A stretch of 64,000 bases of DNA, taken from Chitinophagaceae bacterium. GTDB lineage: Bacteria; Bacteroidota; Bacteroidia; Chitinophagales; Chitinophagaceae. A model generated the notes under the pieces. It did not search any database and was not told where the DNA came from. It saw only the letters and a list, made by a program, of their open reading frames with translations. The position numbers were made by a program, and so were the translations under genes. Location of the stretch: contig JADJDJ010000002.1 of assembly GCA_016702745.1 (NCBI GenBank), positions 372,001 to 436,000 on the forward strand. Reading direction: 5' to 3'. Shown here in pieces: positions 8,274-17,165 of this stretch. Within the stretch, counting starts at the first letter, position 1. Every line of letters begins with the position of its first letter.

Positions 8274-8930
8274 TTAATAATTCACATTATAGAGGGTCGC
8301 CAGTTCCATCAACTCTTTCATATTTCCGGCATTTGTTTTTTCATAAATGCGGGTTTTGATGGTTGACACCGTGTTCATCTTCAGGTTCAGGGAGTCAGCT
8401 ATTTCTTTTGTCCCGGCCCCTTTTAATAAGTAATGCAGGATCTCAAGCTCCCTGGGCGCCAGACTGGAAAACGGGTTATCCGGATGCGGGGTATTGGTTT
8501 TTTTCAGCAGGGTTTCATTTTGCAGAAATTTCTGAAGTACCTGGACGATTTCTTCATCCCCTACTGTTTTGGACAGGTAATAATGAATGCCGTATTGTTT
8601 TAAGGCCTCGCCATAAATTTCAGCAGGCTGCATGGAAAACACGAGGATCTGCAGGTCTGGATATACCCGGCGGATATTAGGAATGATTTCGAGGGTGCTT
8701 CCATCGGTAAGTATTATATCCAGGATCAGGTGGGTGTATTTCTTTTTGATCAGCTCCCGCATGAGTTCATGACAGGAAGCCACTTCTTCAATATTGGTGA
8801 AACCCAGGTTGAGCTGGATGTGTAGTTTAAGGCCTTTGCGGATCATGCTATGATCATCAGCAATAATAATTGCTGGTTGCATGGGCGTTTTGCGTATTGG
8901 TTCAGCGTGATTCACAAGGCTATTTTCCAT
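8274..8930 (-). CDS. NarL/FixJ-family response regulator
   Basis: The 218-residue protein has an N-terminal receiver domain (acidic pair in IIIADDHSMIRKG, phospho-acceptor Asp71 in LILDIILTDG, conserved Lys in YLSKTVGD). A C-terminal LuxR-type helix-turn-helix follows (APRELEILHYLLKG, then TKEIADSLNLKMNTVSTIKTR). It is the cognate output partner of the histidine kinase directly downstream (34-nt gap, same strand). The start is ambiguous: ATG 8930 gives 16 extra residues before MQPAIIIADDH at ATG 8882, which is nearer the usual start for this family. The first start lies only 14 nt after the end of the upstream surface-protein gene, so all three genes may be one transcript. Confidence 0.93.
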   Translation of the reverse strand: MENSLVNHAEPIRKTPMQPAIIIADDHSMIRKGLKLHIQLNLGFTNIEEVASCHELMRELIKKKYTHLILDIILTDGSTLEIIPNIRRVYPDLQILVFSMQPAEIYGEALKQYGIHYYLSKTVGDEEIVQVLQKFLQNETLLKKTNTPHPDNPFSSLAPRELEILHYLLKGAGTKEIADSLNLKMNTVSTIKTRIYEKTNAGNMKELMELATLYNVNY

Positions 8931-8944
8931 TGAATGGCGATCGT

Positions 8945-11900
8945 TTAACGTAAAACAGTAACAGTTCCTTTCAGCACCTCTGGTTTATCAGGACTTAATC
9001 TGATCATATAAATATAGACCCCGGGTTCCAATTGTCCTTTGTTCATTCCATTCCAGGGATTGCTGGTATAATTCTTTGTTTCAAATATCCTTTGTCCCCA
9101 GCGGTTATACACACTCACCACAGCCTCCGGGTAAAGGGCAAGCCCCGGAATTCCCCAGGTATCATTTCTGCCATCACGGTTTGGCGTAAAAGCGGTAGGA
9201 ATATAAAGTTTAGAAACCGGGTTAACCAGTACGGCATCCTTTCCTTCGCAAAAACTGATTTTATCTGTAGCGGTGATAGTATAAATGGTTGGCTGATCGG
9301 GTGTGGAAACCGGATTTAGCAAACCCGGTTGATTCAGATAAACGGGAGGGCTCCATAAGAAAGTATAATTACCGGGATTAGTGATACTGGCATCAAGGGT
9401 GGTTGAAGTTCCGAGACTGATGATTTTATCGGGCCCGGCACTGACAACAGGAGCCAGGTTGATAATCATGGTATTCGTGACAGGTGCCGATCCGCAACCA
9501 CTGGTATCTGTGATGATCAGCTGTACGGTTTTGGAGCCGCCGGTTGTAAATGGCCTGACGAAAGGAGGAGCGCTGCTGCCGGTTCCGTCACTAAAATTCC
9601 AGCGCCAGTTGCGGATAGCGGCTGGAGAAAGAGTGGAACTATAATTCACCGGTTTACCAGGACAAAGCGTATCTGCCTGCATGCTGAAATCAGCGACAGG
9701 ATTGTTGTGAATTACCGGGATGGTAACCGTAATGGTATCGGGCTGACAGCCATTCGTGAGCGTAGCGGAATGGCGGATAATCAGATTGGTACCGGCGGCA
9801 GCATAACTGCGGCTGGTAATATGACTTTGGTTGGAGCTTACTGTTTGGCCGCCGCCAAAATCCCAGAACCAGCTGGTTGGATTATTAGAATTGGGTACAA
9901 TGGAAGAAGTAAAAGTCAGCAAACTGTCCTTGCATCGGTTACCGGTGATATTCAATGTAAGCTGGGGCCCAGTTCCATTGATGATGCTGATGGTTTTAGT
10001 GGTATCACCGATACAACCATTATCGGCATACACGCGATAGCGGATATCATGATTGCCGGTACTGGCAAATCTTTTCCTGGCGTCTTTGGTATTTTGGGTA
10101 CTGCCGTCATCAAAATTCCACAGGTAATTATTGTAATTAAACAATCCATTTACGGTGGCAGTTATGCCGGTAAACCGAACGGTATCAGACAGACAAAGCT
10201 GGTTGGAAATGGTGAAATCGGCAGGGGGCCCTGCTTTTACCAGCACATTCAGGCTGGCAAATTCGGTTTGATTACAGTTTTCAATGACGGCTGAGGTATA
10301 AGCGATCGGAATCGTATAAAGTCCGGGTGCAGCAAAAGTAAAATCCTGTTGCAGGGTATATACATAATAAGTTCTGCCATTGATGATTTCGGTTCTTACC
10401 GGTACCGGGTTATTGACGATTGAATCGGCATTGGGATTAATACCGGGGACCTGACTGAATTTCCAGGTGATGGATGTTGCGGGATAAGCAATTTTTGCAA
10501 AGAGTCTGACAGGTGTTTTAGGACAGGTAAAACTATCCAGCTTCCCGTTCGTATTGAGGGTGTTTTGTATTTGTATATAACTGTTGAGGTTATTGACAAA
10601 TGTACCTACGTTGTACCCATAACTTTCAAAATAACCTAATCCGTAAATCGTGGCATTGAAAATTGAGTCGCAGGTCAACCGGTGCTGGCCTGCCGGTCCG
10701 AAAATCCGGGCCACCGCCACTGAATAGGCCGGATTCTTGGGATGGGTGATAATATTAGCAGGATCAAAAACAGCACCATCCAGTTTCAATGAAGGGATAC
10801 CCGTTGATTGTACTAATACATTCACGTAATTGAAATCAATAAATGTTTTTCTGTTAGCGTAAAAAAGGGCGTCGCGGCTTCCTTGTTCTATCGGACTTAG
10901 ATAAATCATTTCCGGATCACCATAGGCAATTGGGCTGGCGTTTACACAACGGTTACCACCGGGTGTGTACTGGGCCACCATGATTGGTTTGTTGGCCGTA
11001 ATATAATCACCACCGGTACTGTCAATAATCTCGTAATAAAAATTATTGATCAGTCCGGTCAGTGGTACTCCATTTCTCAACACCAGGGTAGTGGGGTCAT
11101 CTACGCTTATGCGGTAAAAATTCTTGAAATGGTCATTGATATCTGTATTCGTATTGTTGAGCATGTGGTAGGTGAGATATTGTGTTCCCCATGCCTGTAC
11201 CGGAAAATTCTGTTGCATCATCACTTCTCCCCCATCACCGAAACAAAACCTGACGCCTCCGCTTCCGGAGAACAGGGCAAAGGGATGACAGTTTCCATCA
11301 TTACCGGGAACGGATACTACTTTACTGCCCGTTAAATCTTTACTGGCCTGCCAGAGGAGGTTACCTCCATCCACCAGTTTTCCCATCACACAATAGGTTT
11401 GTCCTTTATTCAGGTTAACCGTAAAAGTATTTCCGGGTAATACCCCGGAGCGGGTTGTATCGGAAGGGGTAATTTCCAAACGGGTATTGTCTTCAGCAGC
11501 CACCACATAAAACCAGGAATACCAGCCGGTACCATTCGATGTGGTATTGGAATAGGTATAAGGGACTTTGGAACCGGATTGTGATTGGGAATAGTTCAAT
11601 GCATAATACTTGTATCCATAGGTTTCCACCGGTATCAGCATCGTGGCACCGGAGGTTTGCGTATTATACATATGCGCAAACACAACGATAGGTGTATCAC
11701 TCACAATATGAATAGCGCGGTTTCCTAAACCCTCATTCAACATACGGGCATCATCAGTACCGGTTTTTGGGATCAGTATAGTGGCATCCACACTATTGGC
11801 AGGGATATTCACGGTTTGTGACCAGCCCGAAGAAGGGATGGAAACAGTAACGGTGGCTGCCGCCTCGGTGGTCAGGTAGAGATTAAGTTCCTGGGAATTG

Positions 11901-12052
11901 GGAGGCAGCGTTCCATCCGGTATAAAGAACCAGGAATTAAACCCATAACCCAGCCAAAACTCTTTCCCTTTATTGGATTTGTTCTGAGCTGTAGCAGAAA
12001 AAAATCCAAAGAGACTGATTATAAGTAATATATGAAACCGCCGGGAGATCAT
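8945..12052 (-). CDS. Secreted IgGFc-binding/PKD protein with T9SS type B sorting domain
   Basis: This large cell-surface or secreted protein (1035 residues from ATG 12052; a TTG at 12088 would add 12) has a signal peptide ending in FFSATAQ. Its N-terminal third has the pattern of an IgGFc-binding-protein N-terminal domain (GKEFWLGYG, VFAHMYNTQTSGATMLIPVETYG). PKD/Ig-like beta-sandwich repeats follow (WNFDDGSTQN, WDFGGGQTVS, WRWNFSDGTG). The last 90 residues are a gliding-motility-associated C-terminal domain (IPTAFTPNRDGRNDTW, VYNRWGQRIFET, LKGTVTVLR), the type B signal for export by the type IX secretion system. It is probably an adhesin or envelope structural protein. It sits 14 nt before the response regulator gene, so that two-component system could respond to, or control, this surface protein. 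Confidence 0.88.
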   Translation of the reverse strand: MISRRFHILLIISLFGFFSATAQNKSNKGKEFWLGYGFNSWFFIPDGTLPPNSQELNLYLTTEAAATVTVSIPSSGWSQTVNIPANSVDATILIPKTGTDDARMLNEGLGNRAIHIVSDTPIVVFAHMYNTQTSGATMLIPVETYGYKYYALNYSQSQSGSKVPYTYSNTTSNGTGWYSWFYVVAAEDNTRLEITPSDTTRSGVLPGNTFTVNLNKGQTYCVMGKLVDGGNLLWQASKDLTGSKVVSVPGNDGNCHPFALFSGSGGVRFCFGDGGEVMMQQNFPVQAWGTQYLTYHMLNNTNTDINDHFKNFYRISVDDPTTLVLRNGVPLTGLINNFYYEIIDSTGGDYITANKPIMVAQYTPGGNRCVNASPIAYGDPEMIYLSPIEQGSRDALFYANRKTFIDFNYVNVLVQSTGIPSLKLDGAVFDPANIITHPKNPAYSVAVARIFGPAGQHRLTCDSIFNATIYGLGYFESYGYNVGTFVNNLNSYIQIQNTLNTNGKLDSFTCPKTPVRLFAKIAYPATSITWKFSQVPGINPNADSIVNNPVPVRTEIINGRTYYVYTLQQDFTFAAPGLYTIPIAYTSAVIENCNQTEFASLNVLVKAGPPADFTISNQLCLSDTVRFTGITATVNGLFNYNNYLWNFDDGSTQNTKDARKRFASTGNHDIRYRVYADNGCIGDTTKTISIINGTGPQLTLNITGNRCKDSLLTFTSSIVPNSNNPTSWFWDFGGGQTVSSNQSHITSRSYAAAGTNLIIRHSATLTNGCQPDTITVTIPVIHNNPVADFSMQADTLCPGKPVNYSSTLSPAAIRNWRWNFSDGTGSSAPPFVRPFTTGGSKTVQLIITDTSGCGSAPVTNTMIINLAPVVSAGPDKIISLGTSTTLDASITNPGNYTFLWSPPVYLNQPGLLNPVSTPDQPTIYTITATDKISFCEGKDAVLVNPVSKLYIPTAFTPNRDGRNDTWGIPGLALYPEAVVSVYNRWGQRIFETKNYTSNPWNGMNKGQLEPGVYIYMIRLSPDKPEVLKGTVTVLR

Positions 12053-12089
12053 TTTTTCAAAAATCAATATTCTGTTCTTTACCGGCAAG

Positions 12090-12115
12090 GATTTGTAGAA
12101 CTAATTCTACAAATC
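12090..12115. repeat. Perfect 26-bp palindrome between divergent surface-protein genes
   Basis: GATTTGTAGAA (12090-12100), a 4-nt centre CTAA, then TTCTACAAATC (12105-12115) form a perfect inverted repeat with 11-bp arms. It has no T-run on either side, so it is not a typical terminator. It lies 38 bp before the ATG at 12052 and 53 bp before the ATG at 12168, where an operator for both divergent genes would be expected. Confidence 0.6.
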
Positions 12116-12167
12116 ACTCCCCTTAGCTGATATAACATTGTCCACTTAAGTACCAAAACAACTCAAA

Positions 12168-13400
12168 ATGTACAGCTACTCTAATGGCAAAAGAGGTGTC
12201 AGCCTCTTATTGACCCTTTTCATTCTCTTGTTACAGGTTCAGGCACAGATAGGATCTGTGGCCAGTGTCTATAACAAGGATCTCTGGCGATTCAGAAATC
12301 CAATTCAATTTGGATTTACTGTTACTGATTTGGATTTTTTTGATAATAACCGGGGCATCGCAGTAGGTTCCAACGGGGGTATTGCCTTTACTACTGATGG
12401 TGGAGCCAATTGGGCATACGGCAATTTTTCCTTCATGAGCCCGGCCGGTGTTTTGACTTCTACCTCCTTTCAGGATGTTCACTTTGTGTCTGCCAATATT
12501 GCGTATGCAACAGGATCCGGTGGATGTATTGCTAAATCAACAGACGGAGGAGTTAACTGGGTCTTTGTTCGCAGTCCGCTTTATAATAATTCAAAAAATA
12601 TTAATACAGTCTGGTTTGTAAATGAGAATAAGGGTTATATGGGCGGTGAATGGAACACCCTTGATTCTATTCCCAAAGTTTATTTTACCAATAACGGCGG
12701 TTCTACCTGGGACTCTCTGACCTCTCCTTCCGGAGGAACGGTAACCCGGATCGGCTATATCAACAATCCCAATATTGCACCTCAGTTATATACCGTAACA
12801 GGTAAAGGAAAAGAGATTCAGCGGATCATGTTCTTTGACGACAACACGGGTTATATCACAGGAAACTCACAACATTCAAGTGGGGGCCCGACCATCCAAA
12901 TTCCAGCGGTGAATACCGCTACCTGTTTACCAACCGGTGGACAAACTTCGGCCCTGGGTTCTCAACATGCTTCTCTGGTCTGGAAATTTTCCAATGGAGT
13001 TTTAACCGATTATTCCACTACTAAAGAAAGACTGGGCTATTCTGGAATTACGTCTAATCCTCCATTTCCTTGTGGCGGATCGGCAGGCCTGTACAGAACC
13101 GTAACCGCAGCGAATTCATCCTTCAGGGCGATGCATATTCTGGATGCGAATACTATTTTATTAATTGCAAATACGAATAATACAGCCATGCGCATCTACA
13201 CCGGTCCTGCGGATAGTACGGTGAATATGGCTAACGGATTAAAAGAAAGAGGCCGTTATGAAATTGTGAACCTGACAAACCCGCCAACAGGATTTCCAAC
13301 TATTCCTGCAAGCAATCCGATTTTTGCTTTTCCAACCCGGCAAATATTGTACGTGCTGCCAATGGCAAATTATTTGTACCCGCTAACTCTCCGACTATAG
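12168..13400 (+). CDS. N-terminal fragment: signal peptide and YCF48/BNR repeats
   Basis: The first open piece (410 residues) of the split surface protein starts with a signal peptide (KRGVSLLLTLFILLLQVQAQ). It carries propeller repeats of the YCF48/BNR photosystem-assembly-like type, seen as GIAVGSNGGIAFTTDGGANW and GGCIAKSTDGGVNWVF followed by GYMGGEW. The real sequence ends near residue 389. The last 20 or so residues (PTRQILYVLPMANY and onward) are out of frame and should be ignored. Confidence 0.75.
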   Translation: MYSYSNGKRGVSLLLTLFILLLQVQAQIGSVASVYNKDLWRFRNPIQFGFTVTDLDFFDNNRGIAVGSNGGIAFTTDGGANWAYGNFSFMSPAGVLTSTSFQDVHFVSANIAYATGSGGCIAKSTDGGVNWVFVRSPLYNNSKNINTVWFVNENKGYMGGEWNTLDSIPKVYFTNNGGSTWDSLTSPSGGTVTRIGYINNPNIAPQLYTVTGKGKEIQRIMFFDDNTGYITGNSQHSSGGPTIQIPAVNTATCLPTGGQTSALGSQHASLVWKFSNGVLTDYSTTKERLGYSGITSNPPFPCGGSAGLYRTVTAANSSFRAMHILDANTILLIANTNNTAMRIYTGPADSTVNMANGLKERGRYEIVNLTNPPTGFPTIPASNPIFAFPTRQILYVLPMANYLYPLTLRL

Positions 13401-13414
13401 GCCCTGTTAACAGG

Positions 13415-14521
13415 ATGTGGACCTCTACCAATAACGGAACTACCTGGGTAGAAGAAAGGTGGTTGCCCTCCGGCAGGAATTACAGTTTATTTGGTGGACA
13501 GGCGATTGATATTTTACCTTCCGGCAAATTTTTAGTGGCCGGTCAAAACGGAGTAGTATCTGATTCTATCCCTGGCAACAGATGGGCCAGTACTTATTCT
13601 CAGGGAACCACCGGTTCATTTAACAAACTCGATTTTGCAGATTGTGCCAACGCAATGGCAGTTGGTGGTGGAATTATCGCCCGTACGAATAATGGTGGCC
13701 GTACCTGGGATCAGATCGTTCGACAGGACTTTATCAATCTGAATATTCAGATCAACTCTGCAGCTTTCGCTACGGGCAATCCGGCTAAAGCCTATTTTGC
13801 CACCGGTGCCGGCAATATTTACCGATCAGTAGATATGAATATCCCTTCTCCGGGTTTACCCACGATTGATCCGGTATATGCAAATGCAAATGAACAAATG
13901 TGGGATGTGGCCACTTCCGGAAATGACAGTGTATGGGTTTGCGGATATAGCTCCTTTTCGGTAGCTGCAGCCAGTCGTTCGCCGAAAGTTTTCCGTTCTA
14001 CCAACGGAGGGAATACCTGGACGGTGTATAACGGATTTCATACCAGTACTAATTTTCAGAATTTCAGACATATTGAATTTCCTACAAATCAGATTGGTTA
14101 TGTAACCGGAACCAGGGACACGGTCTGGAAAACAACAGATGCCGGTGTGACCTGGAACAAACTGCCGCTGCCTACACCGGGTGTAACCCCACAAATTACC
14201 TACAACGATATGTATGCAATGGATGCCAATACGGTATTCCTGGTAGGTAACGGATTTCCCAGAAAAGTGGTTTACAGAACTACAGACGGTGGAAACAGCT
14301 GGCAGGATATTACCGGAAATATTCTTTCCATTTTCCCGGTAGGTAATTTCAACTCAGTGGTCTTCCATGACCTGAACAACGGTTATATAGGTTGCGCCGG
14401 TGGATTTCTGGTCACCAATAATGGTGGAGCAAGCTGGAGAATAGAACAGTCTTCTTCATCCACCAATCATACCAGCATTGTTTTTCACCGAAAAAGTACC
14501 TGCCGGAACAGCAGCGGCTAA
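13415..14521 (+). CDS. Middle fragment: YCF48-type propeller repeats
   Basis: This second open piece lies in the -1 frame relative to the first. It contains further propeller blades with the same signature (MWTSTNNGTTWVEERW, IIARTNNGGRTWDQI, VFRSTNGGNTW, VYRTTDGGNSWQDI, FLVTNNGGASWRI). The frame is open upstream of the ATG as far as the T run at 13328, and the protein sense continues there, so the ATG at 13415 is not a real start. The last 10 or so residues after HTSI are out of frame. Confidence 0.7.
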   Translation: MWTSTNNGTTWVEERWLPSGRNYSLFGGQAIDILPSGKFLVAGQNGVVSDSIPGNRWASTYSQGTTGSFNKLDFADCANAMAVGGGIIARTNNGGRTWDQIVRQDFINLNIQINSAAFATGNPAKAYFATGAGNIYRSVDMNIPSPGLPTIDPVYANANEQMWDVATSGNDSVWVCGYSSFSVAAASRSPKVFRSTNGGNTWTVYNGFHTSTNFQNFRHIEFPTNQIGYVTGTRDTVWKTTDAGVTWNKLPLPTPGVTPQITYNDMYAMDANTVFLVGNGFPRKVVYRTTDGGNSWQDITGNILSIFPVGNFNSVVFHDLNNGYIGCAGGFLVTNNGGASWRIEQSSSSTNHTSIVFHRKSTCRNSSG

Positions 14522-15332
14522 CCGCAGACTGTTTTCAGTTGGCGCATTTTCCAACCATGTGCTGGAGTTTGGCGACACTACGCAGTTGAATGTATCCACC
14601 ACCGAAACAGCAGTATCTTCCTGTAATAACACACCCAATGGTTCTATAAGGGTAACTGCCAACGGTGGTATTGCTCCTTATTCTTACAGCATTGATGGAG
14701 GAGCCTTTCAATCAGGATCTCAATTCAATAATATCAGTGCCGGTAATCATACCATCCAGGTAAGGGATTTTGCCTGCGGATTGGTCTCAAAAACTGTCAA
14801 TGTTCCGGTAAGACCAGCTCCGACTGTAAATGCAGGAACTGATAAGACCATTGTTCAGGGCGATGAGGTTCAGTTGCAGGGCAGCAGTAATGGCACTCCG
14901 GCCACCATTTTGTGGACACCTAATAATAATATCACAGGAGCATCCACATTTACACCGGTAGTAAAGCCTGCCCAAACTACTCCTTATTTGCTGACCGTAA
15001 CAGATGCCAATGGCTGTATTGGTAGTGATAATGCACTGGTAACTGTGATTCCTTACTGTATTAAAGTGATGAATGCATTTACACCCAATAACGACGGTCA
15101 AAACGACCGCTGGCTGGTAACAGACGGAAACCCCTGTACCGATAAAATATTCGTAGCTGTTTACAACCGTTATGGCAATGAAGTATACAGAAACGAAAAC
15201 TATCAGAACAACTGGGATGGAACTTATAAAGGGAAGCCGGTGGCTGATGGAACCTACTACTACAATGTTTCCTTCAAGACCATCACGGGAAAACCCATCA
15301 GTGTAAAAGGAGATGTAACCATATTGCGTTAA
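14478..15332 (+). CDS. C-terminal fragment: SprB repeat and T9SS type B sorting domain
   Basis: This third open piece returns to the first frame. It holds a SprB-type repeat (SIRVTANGGIAPYSYSIDGG), a PKD-like segment (VNAGTDKTIVQGDEVQLQGS) and a gliding-motility C-terminal domain (NAFTPNNDGQNDRW, VYNRYGNEVYRNENY, GDVTILR). These are the export and surface-anchoring parts of the split protein. It ends 17 nt before porP/sprF, as expected for a SprB-like substrate gene next to its SprF-like partner. Confidence 0.75.
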   Translation: MFFTEKVPAGTAAANRRLFSVGAFSNHVLEFGDTTQLNVSTTETAVSSCNNTPNGSIRVTANGGIAPYSYSIDGGAFQSGSQFNNISAGNHTIQVRDFACGLVSKTVNVPVRPAPTVNAGTDKTIVQGDEVQLQGSSNGTPATILWTPNNNITGASTFTPVVKPAQTTPYLLTVTDANGCIGSDNALVTVIPYCIKVMNAFTPNNDGQNDRWLVTDGNPCTDKIFVAVYNRYGNEVYRNENYQNNWDGTYKGKPVADGTYYYNVSFKTITGKPISVKGDVTILR

Positions 15333-15349
15333 CCGAACAAGACAAATAA

Positions 15350-16243
15350 ATGAAAAAGATAATTACAGTCATCATAGCATTTGCCGCACTGAAATCCGGT
15401 GCACAGCAAATTCAAACTTCTTCTCTTTTTGATCTGCAGGGAATGATTCACAATCCCTCCCTGGCGGGTTCAAACGGAAGCATGATCGGCGGAAGTTACC
15501 GTACACAGTGGAACGAAATCAGCGGATCGCCTAAAACCGCCATGGTATTCGGCTCATTTGACCTGCCATCCCTGAAAATCGGGCTGGGTGGTTATTTGTA
15601 TAATGATGAAACAGGTCCCACATCAAGGAGGGGCGTACAACTTGCCTTTGCCAAGCATATTCCGGTAGGAGAAGATGCCCGCTTTTCATTGGGTATTGAA
15701 GCCAAAGGATTGCAATATTCAATAGACAGGGCCAAACTCTCGGCTACACTGGGTTCAGATCCTGCCCTTGGCAATAGCGATAATAAATTCAAGTTTGATG
15801 CCGGCTTCGGTATCTCCTACAATAGCAAAAAATGGCATGTTGGTGCGGCTGTTTCACAGCTGATACAGTCTAAACTTGATTTTTATACCGGCAACCTCAC
15901 ATCAGGACAGGAAGCCAGGCTGTATCGCCACTACTACCTGCACGGGCTCTATCGCTGGGCTACCGATGAATCCAATGTGGTAACGCCCCATGTACAATTT
16001 ATTTATCTCCCCAATGCACCACTGGAATTTCAGGCTGGCGTTCGGGTGGATCACAAACAACTTTTTTGGGGTGGACTGGGTTTCCGCTGGAAGCAAAGCT
16101 TAACCGCTTCAGCCGGTTTCTATGTCAATAAAAAACTGATGCTTGGCTATTCTTTTGATCTCTATCGTAACCCCGTGAGTGTATTTGATGCGGGTGGTGG
16201 AGATGCACATGAAATTATGCTCCGCTACAAGTTTAAAAACTAA
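15350..16243 (+). CDS. Type IX secretion membrane protein, PorP/SprF family
   Basis: This 297-residue outer-membrane beta-barrel has a signal peptide ending in LKSGAQQ. It shows the PorP/SprF hallmarks: SSLFDLQGMIHNPSLAGSNG close to the mature N-terminus, SYRTQWNEISGSPKTAMV, and alternating amphipathic strands up to the aromatic C-terminus LRYKFKN. SprF-type proteins are needed for export or anchoring of individual SprB-like adhesins by the T9SS. Here it follows the SprB/YCF48 protein by 17 nt and ends at a strong terminator, so the two probably form a two-gene operon and a dedicated pair. Confidence 0.92.
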   Translation: MKKIITVIIAFAALKSGAQQIQTSSLFDLQGMIHNPSLAGSNGSMIGGSYRTQWNEISGSPKTAMVFGSFDLPSLKIGLGGYLYNDETGPTSRRGVQLAFAKHIPVGEDARFSLGIEAKGLQYSIDRAKLSATLGSDPALGNSDNKFKFDAGFGISYNSKKWHVGAAVSQLIQSKLDFYTGNLTSGQEARLYRHYYLHGLYRWATDESNVVTPHVQFIYLPNAPLEFQAGVRVDHKQLFWGGLGFRWKQSLTASAGFYVNKKLMLGYSFDLYRNPVSVFDAGGGDAHEIMLRYKFKN

Positions 16244-16271
16244 GTTTTAAGGTTTAATGGTTAATGGTCAT

Positions 16272-16299
16272 ACGGCCCCGTTTTTACGGGGCCGTTTTT
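16272..16299 (+). terminator. Rho-independent terminator after porP/sprF
   Basis: ACGGCCCCGT (16272-16281) and ACGGGGCCGT (16286-16295) form a 10-bp GC-rich stem with a TTTT loop, followed by a T run to 16299. It lies 29 nt after the porP/sprF stop. Confidence 0.88.
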
Positions 16300-16334
16300 G
16301 TTGAATCAGCTAATTTTACAATTCATACCTTTTT

Positions 16335-17165
16335 ATGCAATCACTTACCATTAGCCTGATACAGACCCATCTCCATTGGGAAGAGAAAGCGGCCAACCTG
16401 CAGATGCTGGAGCAAAAAATAATGGGAATCAGCCAAAAAACCGAGCTGGTGGTATTACCCGAAATGTTCAGCACCGGATTCAGCATGAAGCCGGAACTGT
16501 TTGCCGAAACAATGGAAGGACCAACGCTGCAATGGATGAAAAGGATAGCAGCTGAAAAAAAAATAGTGCTGACCGGTAGCCTGATCATTGAAGAAGATCA
16601 AAAATTTTATAACCGGCTGATCTGGATGTTACCGAATGGTCAGTATGGGGTTTATGATAAAAGACACCGTTTTGCTTTTGCCGGAGAAGATGAACATTAT
16701 ACAGCGGGCTCCAAAAGATTAATTGCTTCTGTTAAAGGCTGGAGGATTAATCTACTGGTTTGTTATGATCTGCGTTTTCCTGTCTGGGCCCGGCAGTCGC
16801 CCTCAGCAGCCGATCGGGCGCATGGTGAAGCTGAATACGACCTCCTGATTTATGTGGCCAACTGGCCCGAAAGAAGAAGCCATGCCTGGAAAACCCTTCT
16901 ACAGGCCCGGGCCATCGAAAACCAATGTTATGTAGTGGGTGTAAATCGAGTGGGTAATGATGGAAATAATATTTATCATAGCGGAGATAGCATGATTGTT
17001 GATCCGATGGGAGAAACAGTTTATACCAAAAAAGACGAAGAAGATATTTTCACGATCACCCTGAATAAAGAGGAGCTGATGCTGGTAAGGGAAAAACTTC
17101 CTTTTTTAAAAGATGCAGACCGGTTTCTGCTGCTGAACGAAGATGATTTGGTTGAAGAAGCTTAA
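16335..17165 (+). CDS. Nitrilase-family amidohydrolase (omega-amidase, YafV-like)
   Basis: The 276-residue cytoplasmic enzyme has the carbon-nitrogen hydrolase triad: Glu43 in LPEMF, Lys109 in DKRHRF and Cys143 in VCYDLRFP. The motifs VLPEMFSTGF and CYDLRFPVWAR fit the YafV/omega-amidase branch, which hydrolyses 2-oxoglutaramate or 2-oxosuccinamate in glutamine transamination and methionine salvage. The sequence AFAGEDEHY after the Lys is also typical. Its stop shares the palindrome TTAA (17162-17165) with the convergent S41 protease gene. A TAATTTTA box (16311-16318) could be its -7 element. A general amidase role cannot be excluded. Confidence 0.87.
   Translation: MQSLTISLIQTHLHWEEKAANLQMLEQKIMGISQKTELVVLPEMFSTGFSMKPELFAETMEGPTLQWMKRIAAEKKIVLTGSLIIEEDQKFYNRLIWMLPNGQYGVYDKRHRFAFAGEDEHYTAGSKRLIASVKGWRINLLVCYDLRFPVWARQSPSAADRAHGEAEYDLLIYVANWPERRSHAWKTLLQARAIENQCYVVGVNRVGNDGNNIYHSGDSMIVDPMGETVYTKKDEEDIFTITLNKEELMLVREKLPFLKDADRFLLLNEDDLVEEA

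Larger units (their letters stand above)
12168..15332 (+). pseudogene. T9SS surface protein gene split by two compensating single-base frameshifts
   Basis: Three consecutive open frames form one gene of 1054 residues once two homopolymer changes are corrected. At 13328-13331 a run of four T should be five; adding one T lets the frame read on as AFSNPANIVRAANGKLF. At 14481-14485 a run of five T should be four; removing one T joins NHTSI to VFTEKVPAG. The net length stays a multiple of three, and start and end are in the same frame. The rest of the coding sequence shows no decay, so sequencing error is more likely than a true pseudogene. The whole protein would have a signal peptide, YCF48/BNR-type propeller repeats, a SprB repeat and a T9SS type B sorting domain. 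Confidence 0.8.

Noticed and set aside
13328..14485. Programmed ribosomal frameshifting
   Set aside because: Neither T run forms a standard slippery heptamer with a downstream pseudoknot that I can see, and two opposite shifts in one gene are much better explained by homopolymer indels.
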